From assembly GCA_013397865.1 (NCBI GenBank), contig VZTI01005310.1, positions 915,394 through 979,393 of the forward strand: 64,000 nt of DNA. Reading direction: 5' to 3'. The position numbers were made by a program, and so were the translations under genes. The DNA comes from Struthidea cinerea (taxonomy: Eukaryota; Chordata; Aves; Passeriformes; Corcoracidae). Positions 1 through 12,727 of this stretch are shown piece by piece. Under the pieces are notes generated by a model, which had not been told where the DNA came from, made no database searches, and saw only the letters and a program-made list of their open reading frames with translations. How positions within the stretch are numbered: the first letter of the stretch is position 1; every line of letters begins with the position of its first letter.

Positions 1-3000
1 CAGCCCAGGTGAAAGAGGGTGGCTCCCCGGACCCCTCCCCCTGTGGCCAGTCCCTTGGTTTCTCCCAAGGACCCAGCAATTTGTTGCTGTGGTAACATGC
101 ATGGGGGAAAAATTCCCCAAGAGAGGAAAGACAAAAAACAGACGGTGAACTCCCAAAACCCCAACACTCGCACATGTCTCGAGTCCTGTTACTGGCTCCT
201 TACCCCCGGCTGTTGTCTGGGGTCTTCTCACTGGTCCGGGCAACAGCCAGCGAGAGTCTCTTATACCCACCCGTACGTAAATAAGGTTCGAAACCCAGCC
301 TAGAGGTTCTGGAAGCTTCCCCTGGTCTCCATGTTGAACCACAATCCCCATAACAAATTTAATAACAGGGTAAACGGTCCAACTAATAGCTTCACAGAAT
401 AAAAAATCAGTTGACTCAAACACATTTATCTGCATACCCTTAACAGGCTAGTGAACAACCTCCTCTATTCATTACTTTATTTTAACAACTAATTATCAAC
501 TTCATTGTAACACAAACCAGTAACTTCATTTTCCCTGTGAAAGCCAACTTTCTTAAATTTACTCATAACAATATCCAGGACTAACACCTTAAAAATGCTC
601 CTGGAATTCCTTTTAGGTAACCACAAATATCCTTACTGATATTTTAACTGACTTTCAGGAACAATGCAATATTAATTAATATTGTGCCTAAAGAGTTTGG
701 TACATTTGGTACCATGACTTGTTCACCTCTAGATCACGGCAAAAGTAAGGAAGAGGACCCTGTTACAGGACGAAATTTCTCATCTTCTCAGGGGGGGAAA
801 GCAAAAAACAAGGGGGTAAGAAATCAAAGAAATTTAGAGGCTGCTAATGAAGAAAATCATGGAGCCTCTTCGGAGGCTGTAAAGAGCTTTAAACCAAGGC
901 AGAATGTTGGTGTGGAGATCACTGATATAATTTTCTGTCTGCATTTTGAGACAGCGATGCCTTGCTTGTGATTGTTACTGTGCCATGTAATAAAAACTCT
1001 CCATCTCATGCTTCAGCACAGTTCACTGTCCAGCACAATTACACCCAAACATGCTGAGACAGGCAGCAGAGGAGAAGAGAAAGGGAAGCAGAGCGATACT
1101 ATAAAAAAAGCTATTTGTTCAAAGTGGTATTGATCCTCCCCCTCTGCTTTCCTACACATAACTTGCTCAGGCTCCCTCTGCAAATGTTTATCCCATTAAT
1201 ACATCTGCCCGGAACATTTACTGCCAGTTTGTGACAGTTCGAGGCAGTGAAAGCCATGAGCAATGTGGAGTGGTCCCAGACGTCACAACAAACTAATCAC
1301 TTGTGACTGCAAGGCAAGCGAGGGTGTTAATTACCCCCAGTATTAACTTTTGACCTCTGTTATGGGGAAGATTGCAATAAACCCTGCGGGACCTCTCTGT
1401 CTTTGAAGAAGAAAGGCTTTTAGAGGCTGATTCTTCAGCTGCAAAACTTTCTGAGTGCTTCATGCATCAGCATATCCTCACTGGTATCCACCGGGATGAA
1501 GGATGTTGATTAATTGATTAAATCTTGCTAATAGTGCTCTGAGACTTCACAAAATTGCATACTGAAGAGGAGAACTTCATCCAAATAAGCTCGGATACTG
1601 CATTTAATCTGTTCTACCTGCCCAGGAATGATGAAGACTTCCCAACAAATCCTGCTGGGATGGTGGGGATTTGGTATTTGGCATTTTTACAGTTCAGCCA
1701 TCTCTCAGCATTTACCCTGGTGTGTATGTGCTCGTCATGGTGACACGTCCTGCTCCTGGAGTCTAAAATGAGCAAGATCCTATTAGCAGAGGGAACTGAG
1801 CGTGACTGGGGAGAGAATTGGAGGTGTTCCAGTCATGCTAATAATGCTTTTTGCTTGGAGACAATAACAATGCAGTTATGTTAATTTTTTGCTTGGCACA
1901 TCCAGGGTGCCACAATGATGGCCATAAGTGTTTTTAGGAGGGCTTAATGCACACACTGGTGTTCTGCAAAGCAGCTGTCAGAGTTAAATGCAGGACAAAT
2001 CAGATGGTTAATCAGCATGTGAATGCATGAGGAGCCATGTCTGCAGACCAGGCACTGCTATTTTTAAACGCCTGGGGAGCTCTGCCACCAGATGGGGTTT
2101 TTTTGAGCTATGAGTATTCCAACAATGACCATATTATCTTCTAAAACATACTCAATTGCTTTATTATTAATGGGCAATGTCATGATTTTCCTCTAGCAAA
2201 CTTCCCCAGGACTTCATCTCTACTCTGAGCAAGACAATAATATTTACTCTCACCAAAATAAAATCTCATCGAGAATTTTGACATTTCTTCTGACCATTAA
2301 TTAAGCTTGAAAAGCACTTACCAGCACTACTATTAGCACTTCATGCCTGGCTAAACCTACAGAGAAGGAAGTGAAGCAAATTTGATATGTTGTGAACTAG
2401 ATGTGCAGGGAGGAGAAGATGATACAGAAACGTGAATACAACCAACAGAAAACTTATTTTTCTGCTTTGATCAAGAACTAAAGGCTTCTGATAAATATGC
2501 AGAATATATGTTGCATTTGGTATATACTCAAAATGCACCACAGCATCCTTGCAGTTATTCCTTTTTCCATTGAAATAATTACTGGAGCAGGACTTCAGCA
2601 TCTCATGTAGATGTCATTAACACCCATGCTTCCTTTGGGGATACTGAGGGATTTTTTTCCCTCTTTTCTTTGTTTTCTCTGTTTCCCCTTTCTCCAAGAA
2701 TACCATTTCTGTTTGATATGCTAAGTTCATTCCCACAGTTTGGGTTCTGAGAATCTGACATTTTCCAGCAGAAACCCATTCCATGAGAAAATCTCCAAGC
2801 CAGTCCTTTCCCTAACTACATCCAGTTTGCCTTCCGTGGGCCCAGATCCAGCAGCAATCACACAAATATCAACAAAACTTCACAAGCTCTTCCAGCCCAG
2901 CCCGCTCCTGTAGCCAAGGTTTATATAAAATTTAATATAGAGAGACATTTCTACCTTTTTCTGGGGTGCTACAGTGCTCTCCCTCTGTGGCCATCAATGA

Positions 3001-3009
3001 CTGTCTGAT

Positions 3010-3105
3010 GGATTTAAATCTAAAATTTTATTTGAAATTAAATTTCAAATGAATTTTAAAATTTAATTTCAAGTCAAATTTCAAATTTAATCTAAAAGTA
3101 CATTT
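3010..3105. repeat. AT-rich imperfect palindrome
   Basis: This block is almost purely A/T and is built from variants of AATTTCAAAT and its complement. The core is a perfect inverted repeat with 10-bp arms (3030-3039 and 3041-3050) around one base, and imperfect pairing continues outward on both sides. It may extrude as a hairpin. No transposon family is recognised. Confidence 0.6.
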
Positions 3106-4644
3106 ATTTTTATTGTAAAGCTGTCTCCTAATAGATACATGTATAAAGAAAACACTCTGCAAACACAACATGCAAAAGGTGCTATTTATTTTACTAACAG
3201 CTCCTGCCAACTTTCTCCCCTTGGTCCCAGGTTTAAGCTCATTTGATGGCTTTGAGGAAAGATAAGGAATTGAGGACTGTAGGTGTCTTTGGCTCATTAC
3301 AAAAGACCAAAAGGACAGAAGGAAAAGAATGTCTGGCAGCGAAAATGCTTTATGAAGGAAGTGTGATGAATTTCAAATGGATACTTGTGCCACAACTTTA
3401 TTGGGAGCAGTTTGTTTTATAGCTTGCATTGATTCTTGAGTGTCCTGGAACATTCTTTGTTTTCTCATTGTGAGTGTACACTCTAGCAAAACCACACTGC
3501 AGTTTGCTCTTCCCCAGCAGACATCCCTACTGCAGGGAGAAAATGGGAAAAAAAAGGCAGAAATTCCCATCAGGTCAGAGCAAATTCTTTCCCCCGTATT
3601 TGCAAAACAAAAGCATTGTCTAGAAATTTGCAGCACAAGGTCCTGAGAATGAAAAATGATGTATTATGCATACAAAAGTCTGCCAAAATGACAGCAGCTC
3701 TTGTTAAATTTCTTTTGTCAGGGAGAAAAAAATTGTCTAAATTGCCTCACTATTTTATTAGGAAATGAAAAACAAATATCAAAGTGGTATTTCTTTTCGA
3801 GTTGTATTGTAAATGGAGTTAAATACATTGAAAAGGCAAACGTGGTTTGATTGATGTGTATTATATCTCCCTATTTCTCTATATTTCCCTATTCACATCA
3901 CATTTTATTCTTCTGATTTTGACCTGGGTTCTTTTCTTAATGCTCAATATTTTTGTAGGGAGAATACACCCTCCTTCCCAAGCTGTCATCTGCAAATCCA
4001 AAAGGAGAACTGTCTCCTTCTGATGAACCTGATGATCCCCACAGACCTCTCCATCTGGGCTGCAGTTCTGGCAAATATTCAGGTTGGTGAAGTAGACTTG
4101 AAGCATTTGAAATTCTCAGACAAAAACAAGTGTAAGTACTTTGCTGGACAAAGCCAGCTTAGGTACAGGCAGAATTTTAGCAAAGACTCCACACTCCTGT
4201 ACTAAAAATAGAAATACTTCTCCTTCAAACCTTTAGTTAGCTTTCCTAGTGCAGAAGTGGGGCAGGAAGGGAGCTGTGTTATCAATCAGTCCTAGGGCTC
4301 TCACCCGGTTGGAACAGCACATCTTGTCCACTATATATTTATATTTACCCATTTCAAAAGGCTGTAGATTCATTTTTTTTCCCTGACATGAGAAATGTTG
4401 GTGGAAGCACTGAAGGATTAGAGAGCGCCTGTGATTTGCCTGCTAAAGTAAACATGAGCCAATGCTGTAACCAGATCACATTCTTGTGGTGGGGTAAAGA
4501 GACTCTTTAATTGTCAGCCACCCTGAGAAGAAGCAAAAAGTGCACAAGGAAATAGGCTGAGCTTTCTTTAGTGTGGGAATGCAAACATGGGACAAATGGG
4601 GATATTTGGCCTCATTTTACCTGCCTTGATCCTTGGGATACATC

Positions 4645-4795
4645 AAGAGTAGTTCAGGATGAGATGCCCCATCCCTGCAAGTGTCCAGGTTGGATAGGGC
4701 TTGGAGCAACCTGGGATGGTGGAAGGTGGGGCAGGGGTGGGACTGGATGGGCTTTAAGGTCCTTTCTACCCAAACCATTCTGGGATTATAAGGAT
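4645..4795 (+). mobile_element. CR1 LINE 3' fragment
   Basis: The order of conserved CR1 3'-end blocks is visible: CCCCATCCCTG.AAGTGTCC, then GGTTGGATAGGGCTTGGAGCA, CCTGGGATGGTGGAAGG, GGGCTTTAAGGTCC and ACCCAAACCATTCTG. It is 5' truncated, the usual state of avian CR1 copies, and encodes nothing. Confidence 0.9.
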
Positions 4796-7139
4796 TCTGC
4801 AGACAAGAAATAAAATGGATTTCTCCATTTTAGTGAGAGCAGCACTGTCCTGCCCGAGCAATCTCTGCACTCAGCATGTGTGGTGGCACTTCCAGGCAGG
4901 ACTGGAACCCCACCGGTGAGCAAACGCATGGCAAAAGACCCTCCCACTCCAAAAAAAACTTCACCAAGGCAAGTTCAGGGAGGGAGGAGAACCCTATCAG
5001 TTCCCCTGTGCTGACTGAAGTTGGAGGAGCAGAAATGTCACAGATCTGGGCTGAGGTCACCCAGGCAGCTTTCAGCAGACACGTCCCTGGAGTCCAATCA
5101 TTCCTACAGGTCATGGGAGGTCAAGTTATAACCAGGCTCTTTTCCTCCCCAGTATCCTTTCCTTCCTTTGAGGACATTTCTGTGCATGCACCAGAGAGGA
5201 TTTATCTGTAAATGGCAGAAAACTTTGATAACTATGAAAAATGACAGCTGAAAATTACTCTGTCTAAAGACAAGCGTGACCATGTAAATGGGGTTAAAAA
5301 TATTTTTTAAGAGTGCAGAGATAGCAGATGGAAGATAAAGTTTTCTTCTTTTTAAAATCCCAAACACCAAGTAATATTCTGCAAAATAAAATCATTGTTT
5401 TGCCATGTTATTGTGAAGAACGTACCTGGTGCAATGATGATTCTCCAAGTAATTTTTGGACACCATTCTGTTTTCACAATGCAAAATTCCACATACATTG
5501 GGTGGGAGCTGGGTGAGTCACCCAAAATTTGCTGTAATTTTAATGCCATGTTATTTAATGTGGAAGGGAAAGCATAAATCAGAAGTTTTCAAATCACAGG
5601 CACATTTCTGGAGCAATGTTGCAAACCCACGTAGGTGAACAAGCAGAGAGTTACAGCTGAGTTCTTTTCTTTGAGTGCCTGTGCAAAGCCAGCACTGCTC
5701 TGGATCCAGCCAAGGGAAAGGGAGAAGGAATAAAATTAATATAGCTCATAGGAATCCCTGGAATTTTGATGTGAACTCTCTTAATGTATTACAGTGACTT
5801 TTTGGGGAAATTTTCTGCTTTCCAATTAAACTTGTTTTAATATAAATAATAATGATAATAAAACCAAGCAGTTTGCATTGAGGTCTTATTTTCCCACAAG
5901 GAGTTTTGAGAAGCTGAACAGAGAATGTTCTCCAGAAGAAAAACAACTTCTGCCCAGCCAAGCAGATCTGTCCTGCTCCAAAAAGGTGCAACTCCAGCGA
6001 CTTCAGCACAGCTCTGTGACGTACAAAAACGGCCAGAATTGATGCAAGAGGGAAAAATGTTGCTCTGGCTCACATGAAGAAACAGCACATTCTGTCCCAG
6101 AGTGGTTATGTGGCCCCTGCTGAGCTGAAATTCCCCTGGATAATTTCTTTATGTCTTGGAATTCAACCTCCAGCCTGCCCAAGGCTTTATGCGCTACTTA
6201 AATTCGACGGAAAAATCAGTTTGGGAGTCTTGGTGATGTCCTGTGCTCTGTGCTTGTCTACATGTGCAGCAGATTTACTTTGCAAGCTCCGTGCTTTGAT
6301 GTTATTTTTGAAAGCTCTTGAAGGCTGACAAGACTCCTTGAGTTTGGGGTCAAGCTGGAGAGACTGAGGTGGGGACGCAGATATTTTCTGATTCGTTTTA
6401 GCATCCTCTGCATGATGCAGCCCTGGGCCGTGTCCACCTCTTCCCACCTCCCTTCATACCAGTTCACTCTGGCCAAAATACGGGAATTTGTAGTTTCTCC
6501 CCCTATTTTTGTTTCCTAAGCAGAGAAGATGTTTTTATACCATATTTTGAACAGCTTTTGTCACTACTTTTCTTTTTTTTGCTACTAACAATTTCCTAGA
6601 CATACTTGGCTCTGGTTTCTCACCTGTATTTTTGCTCTAATACAACTTTATTTCTGGTGTAAGGGAGTTCTTGATTTTCAACCCATCTCACATCTCATGG
6701 TCTTTTTGACATTATTAGAGAAAATTTGTTTCACTGAGTTACCTCAATAATTTAACTCTTGACAGCTGATAATTTACATTTTTACTTAAGAAACTGAAAC
6801 TTCTATGGCAGTTGGAAGTAAAATCAGACTGTCTGAGAGCTGGAACAATCCAGGGCTAAATTGAGATTTCTGGATAAATCAAAGTTCAGGCTTGTCCACG
6901 AGTCCCCGACTTGGACCTGCCAATGTGTGGGAGGGTTTGTGATCAAATAATTGGGGAAAATAGGTTTGGATTGAAACCGTATTTCAATGCAGGAGAGACA
7001 CTCTCTGTGGTTACTTACTGGCTGTAGTCCCCATCACTTTTAATTAAGTTTTAAGGAACCTTTGCTCTCAGATGCATATGGGCACCTAATTCTTGTTGGT
7101 TTGGAGCATTCGAGCATTGACCATTTCTGGAACCACCAT

Positions 7140-7250
7140 GACAGGGCTTGGAGCACCCTGGTCTAGTGGGAGGTGTCCCTGCCCATGGCACTGAATGGGC
7201 TTTAAGGTCCCTTCCCCCCCAACCACTTTATAATTCAGTGATTCTATGAG
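7140..7250 (+). mobile_element. CR1 LINE 3' fragment
   Basis: It contains GGGCTTGGAGCACCCTGG, GTGGGAGGTGTCCCTGCCCA, TGGGCTTTAAGGTCCC and the terminal TTCAGTGATTCTATGA. This is the terminal 110 bp of a CR1 element with the characteristic 3' octamer-like end. Confidence 0.88.
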
Positions 7251-10200
7251 AAATTCTGACTACATTCTGCATTAATACCCACACCCCCCCTTATTTTACA
7301 GTATTTCAATGTCAAGTGGCAGAGTAGAAGCCAGACAAGAAACTGGAGAGTGCGGTGGAAGCACTTGGGGAAAAATTCCTTCCATGAGGGCATCCTGGAC
7401 TGTGTATGGGATATTCCTTGTTTCTTTTGCAGTGGATAAATCCATCCCAAATCCCTGTTCTCACAGAAGGAGGCTCCCTGGGCTCCTTTAATGACTTCCC
7501 AAGGGTGGAATCAGCCATTACATTCTGATCTCCCAATGCATAGAGACTTCCCCTGAAAGAATGATGTGGTTTAATTTGCTTTAAATTAACAGAAGAAAAG
7601 CTCATTTATTGCAGTCACATCAGCTGAAGAGTTACAAGAAATGAGCTATGTAACTGGGACAGAAAACAAATGAAAAACGAATCTTATTTCTGTGAAAGAC
7701 CTCAGGTCGTGGCGAGCTGCTTTAAAAAATATGATTTGTATAAAAATCTGTGGATTTTTGTCAGCAAGATACCGCAGGTAGTGTTTGAGTGTGAATTGGG
7801 CTGGTTCTAATTTCGTGTTCATGAATCTGTGCAGCTGAGGATGGGAAACCTTTCCTGTCTGCCCAGCTCAGAGCTTGGGTTTCTCCTCAGCCATCGCTGA
7901 TCCAAATTCTCTCTCTTTGTTCTCCCCTCCCTCTCTCACATTCTGCTCACAAGATGGCCAAGAGGGTTTCTAGACAGATCTAATTGTGAAATTTCAAGAT
8001 TCCTAGGGTTGAAAATTGAATTTCTCCTGCTCAGGCTGCAGAGATGCCCACTCTGAAGCATTAGTGGAGAACAAATCTGCTCAATCATCGGGCCAGGACT
8101 TTCTATTCCTCCTCTTAACTGCATAAACTCTGTTTGTTACAAGTCTGAAGTAATGCTGAGGAGCTTCTCATCTGATTTGACTTGAAAATGCCATTAATTA
8201 TTCTGAAAGCACCACCAGTTACTCTCCTGAGAGCTGGATGGGGATAAATCAAAGCCTGGGGATGCTGTTGCTGCAACAGTGACACCAACAAAACAGACAT
8301 CTGTTGTTTTTCACTGTAATAACTTCAAAATTCAGGAGAACTTTGAAGTGCTTCAAAAATTCCTTACCCATATTACCTCACGAATGGTAAGAATTAGATT
8401 TTTAGAAAGAACTTTTCCCCATAAAGTACATAAAGTACAAGTTGCAGAGAATTGGATTAAATTAAAATGATTAAGGTTAGGGATCAGTTGGATTCTTATT
8501 TGAACTGCAAATGTCTGGGTCAGGAATAACACCACTGAAATTACTGATATTTTGGAAGTAAGAATTGTTTTCTATTGAAACCTTTAAAAAAAAATTTAAA
8601 TCCCCAAACCCAAGCTTAAAAGGAAATCCTGGTGACGCAAACATTCAGCTGGTCCCAGGAAAACTGAGAATCTAAAAGTGAGCAAAGGAAATCTGGTACC
8701 AAACTGAAACCTAAAGCACCTTCTGTCTTTTGACCCCCACATACACCCAAACCCAAAGTAGAGCACTGAGAAACCAAAAATTTTTTATTAATTCTCACAG
8801 ACAAAGGGAAGGGAAATCTCTCCCAAGGAGTTCTGTGGGTGTAATACAAAACTTATTATTGCACTTAAACTTGGCCTTCCTGGCTGTTGTCCCCTTTTTT
8901 GGTGGAAAAGTAGGCACCTTTCAGAGAGGAAATGTGTAGTTTAAAAGGATGGCTCCTGTCGGTGGGACCTGGGCTCCCTCTCCTGGCTCTCCCTGCTTTG
9001 CAGCTTTTCCTGCTGATTCCCAGACCTCTCCCTGAGCAGTTTAATTCCCCACCACTGTAGAACTGGGATTAAATATTATGAATTGGGCAGATTTGGGGGG
9101 AGCAGCAACAGAGGTCTGCCACAGAAACCCACGGAATTTCTTTCCTTCCAGCACCCACCCACGTTTTTTACCAAACCATTGTTTTTTAAAGTTTAAGTTC
9201 TCTCTGCTATATAAAGAGTCAATAAACAGCAGCCAGAAGATTTGCTTTCTAAAACATCTCTTTGCTTTGCAGGATGGAAGAAATCTTCTAGAAGGAAATG
9301 TTTGCCATCATGTTGCTGTCCTGCTGTAACAGCCTTACTACCTCTCTACACACTCTATTAATTTGCACAGCATTTACTCCCAAAGATCCATAACTGGGAT
9401 ATCTCCCCCCTTTCCAGAGTATAAACCACTGCCTCATGTTTTTCATCATTTTTACAAAGACACCCTGATTGCACACAAAAATCCAGGTGTTAAATGCTCA
9501 GTGTATTTTGTTTTATTTTAGACGAGAAAACCTTCCCCTAAAGCTGTGAATTTGCTCAGTTGCTCCACGTTTCTCCGCTTCACATTCCAATTCAAAAAGT
9601 CCCCAAAAATATACGGCATTCTGCTCTAAAAATAAGGCACATTCCTGTTCCACTTGGTCCCCTCTACCCCCGAGCTAATTGGCAGATGTTTTACCATCCC
9701 GAGGTTTTATTAATGAACACTATTTCTTTCAAAGCTAATTAGAAGCTCCAGGCACTTAGCAATGGAGGTGTCAGGTGCAAAGGCAGGGAGCAGGTGAGCA
9801 GGCAGCCTAAAAGCTGTCATTATTTTGTTGGGAAGGAGGAATAAGAGGCAATAAAGCCCAACATTAAGAGACTCATAAATACAAAACACTCAAGGAAGTT
9901 GCCAGCTCTGTTGAGCCACCTTTAATGATTCACTGCTGCTGCTTTAAAGACCTTATTTTAAAGATATTATTGTGCAAAAGACACTTAGATGCTGTTCTCA
10001 GGGTCTTGCTGCTCTGCTGGGGCAGAAGGATCAGAAGACTTGGATTCTTCCAGATCTATTTAAAGAACAAATAATTACTGACATTTGTGCCCATACATCA
10101 CAAAATTGATGGTGCTTTTTTTGAATAGTTTGTGAAGGTTTGTCCAAATGCAAATTAATTGTACTGAAAGGAAACACAACGCTTCTAGTAATTAACTCTG

Positions 10201-12134
10201 TGTTAATTGAGTTACAATTAACCTGCCAGAAATATCATAAATGTCGGTGTCATGTTGAAAAATATACACCTTGTAGCTTTAATTAATTGTGTAATCACAG
10301 TTTTTATGACAATTTTAGTTTTGTGCTCATCACAATGAGACCTGGATCATCACCCAGAAATTATTAAATCTAAAAAATTCCCTCTGTAACAGCAATTAAC
10401 ATTCAGCCAATCCATTTTAAATATTTAGACTTTCCAAAGGTGACCTTGGAAATGGAGCCTCTGGGATATGCTCCTGAAACTTCCATCATTCTTCAAGGAA
10501 GGTGTAAAAAAAGCAACATTCCAGCTGTTCCTGTGTGTCTGCAGATTACAGATATTATTCTATTAAGCTTATTTGAACACTGAGTTAATTTTAATTAGGC
10601 TCCTGTGCCTAATTGCTCAGGAAAACACCTCCTAGTAACAAATGTTGCTCCTTGCTACTTAAAAGAAGCTGAATCACAACCCATGTTGCATTCTATAAAT
10701 GCCTGTGTTATAGCTCATTAGGCTGGTATTTTTAAGTTGTTTTAAATGATGTGGTTCTCCCTTAAAAGATGAGCAGAATGAAGTATTTGCTTTAAAAGGG
10801 AAAATTAAATAATGGAAAATAATAATTTATTACTCTCACTCTGACAGGCAAGACATCAATTTGATGTTGTTCAGCTTCTACTGCCATGGTGCTCAAAGCT
10901 GCCTTCTCCTCCCAAAACAACAAATGAGTTTTGATTTCTCTTCATTAAATGCATCATTAATTCCTCCTCCTGGTTTCTGTTTGTTTTCCTTTCCTGCTCT
11001 CTGGTGCCTGAGTTGGAGGATGCAAGGGTTTTCCCCTGTGGCTTTGCAGCTTCAGGGAATTTCTGTTCCAAATTCAATACTATACCCCAAAATTCAGTAT
11101 TCTTCCCCAATTCATGCTGACAAGTCCATGCCCAGCAAATACTGGAGCTGCAAATATGCAACTGTGGAAATAACCACAGGTTATATGAGTGCTGGTAGTA
11201 TTGTGTCCCCTACCTATAAGGACATTACAGTTGAAGACTTTTGACTGATATTTTTGTTGTAAAAACCCAAATCAAACCAGCACACTTGGTTTTCTCTGGC
11301 ATTGTTTTGATCCCCCTGGCCTGATGTGTAGTTGGAGGGAACCACAGTTTCTTTTGGAGTCGAGGTGTGTTCTGATTGAACCAGACTATTGAAAGGCATC
11401 AGATTTGTACATCATATTTGGGGAACTGAAGGTGGCCCAGTTGAGGAGGAGGTGAGAATGTTAATGAGGGGCGAACAGGACAGAGCCTGCACAGACACAA
11501 CTTTATGGCTTTAAATGGGAGCTTTCACTGTTTGAGAGGCACATCTGGGAAGTTTTATGAAATAAGAAGTTTTGATACATGACATTTTACACACGGGGCT
11601 GAGGTTCCATCCAGCTGCATCATGCAAGGACAAACAGTGTGTCTGGAGGAGGTTCAGGAGAGTCCTCAGCTGTCACCTCAGCCATGGGGATTTTTCTTTA
11701 TCTATCCTGGAGCCCTCTGTATGCTCTGACCCTGGAACAAGCATTCACTTTTACTTCCCTCTCAGATTGCTTTAAGGTTGCCCTCATTCTCTCTAATGAC
11801 TTTAAATCACTGGGTTTGATGTCTAGTTTATCTTTCCAAAATGTAATACCCCTGACTGCATCAAATTCCATCCTTAATCCCCTTGGCATTGCTGATCACT
11901 GAAGACTGGAGTTAGATAAACTCTCCCAGGTAGCCTTTGACGTGGGATGCAGAGGCAGATGAATGCCATAAAAGATCCATCATGCTTTCCCTGGAGTCAG
12001 AAAGGTTTTGCTATTAAAGATTAGGGAGGCTGGAGGTCACTCCAAATCACAATATTGCTCACTTTATAAGCCCCTTTTATCCTGTCTTCTGGTATTTGGT
12101 GTTCCAGTTGTTTCGGAGGAGGCCATAGCATTCA

Positions 12135-12296
12135 TCAATTCCTCGTCCTTCAGCTCCTTTGCACACTGGGGTTTAAGCACTGATTGATTCATTAAATGTC
12201 TCCAAAGTAAAGCCATTTATCTTCTCCACTGTATTTTATTGTCTCTCCCTAAAAAACCTGCAGCACAACACTTGAGTTCTGCTCACTTTAAGAGCT
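12135..12296 (+). repeat. Direct repeat, upstream copy flanking the CCDC81-like gene
   Basis: This is one of two direct copies, the partner being at 17350-17507. They share long blocks such as AAATGTCTCCAAAGTAAA, CACTGTATTTTATTGTCTCT, CCCTAAAAAACCT and CAGCACAACAC, with a few small indels (I estimate 85-90% identity over the best 110 bp). The copy contains ATTAAA at 12191-12196, where the partner has AATAAA. Because the partner sits where the 3' UTR of the CCDC81-like gene would end, this copy is probably the remnant 3' end of an earlier tandem neighbour. Confidence 0.75.
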
Positions 12297-12361
12297 GGTG
12301 CCTCACCATGGGATCCTGAATAAAGAAATCCCTAGGCAGCGAAACCCCTCTATTGAAATAC

Positions 12362-12410
12362 TATTATAAAAAGAAGAAAAAAGAAAAAAAAAAAGAAAAG
12401 AAAAAAAACA
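12362..12410 (+). repeat. A-rich purine tract
   Basis: This is a run of almost uninterrupted A with scattered G, about 48 bp long, between the upstream direct repeat and the first exon of the CCDC81-like gene. It could be an old poly(A) tail or a simple repeat. I see no retroposed body attached to it. Confidence 0.7.
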
Positions 12411-12727
12411 TAGAGCCCAAAACACAATTTCAAGGTCCAAAAGATTATTGCTGATTATTTCTCAGACTCAACACTGAGCTTTCCAAGCCCAAAACCTTAT
12501 TTATATAATGCAAGCCTCAAAAGCGGGGAGAAGAGCATCACTTTTAAATCCCCGAAGCCCACATTTGGGAGACCAAAGAGTTGATTTGAGGTCCAAACCC
12601 ACTCTCTGGGACTCCAAAACCATACTTGTAAGCTCCGAGGCTTATGATTTTAGAGCTCAAAGCCTGATTTAAGGGGCCCCGAGCATCATTTTTCAAAAGC
12701 CTGACCTGGAATATCAGTGGGACTGTG

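Larger units (their letters stand above)
1..12130. other. Gene-poor AT-rich region
   Basis: I find no supportable gene here. Open frames are short (at most 127 codons), lack a recognisable domain and mostly have an equally long partner on the other strand, as expected by chance. The stretch holds two CR1 fragments, an AT-rich palindromic block, a pyrimidine-rich tract near 2650-2698 and, around 9900-10800, TAAT-rich sequence that could be conserved regulatory DNA. Positions 1-330 are clearly richer in GC and CpG than the DNA that follows and may be the end of an unidentified repeat. Confidence 0.6.

Noticed and set aside
285..295. Perfect RNA polymerase III B-box-like GGTTCGAAACC
   Set aside because: The bases on either side cannot form a five-pair T stem, and no A box or acceptor stem is placed correctly, so neither a tRNA nor a tRNA-derived SINE is supported.
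12324..12360. Short resemblance (AAATCCCT..AG.AGC.AA..TCTATTG) to about 17280-17325
   Set aside because: The match is short and gapped, and its order relative to the flanking direct repeats is reversed, so it cannot be a simple extension of them.
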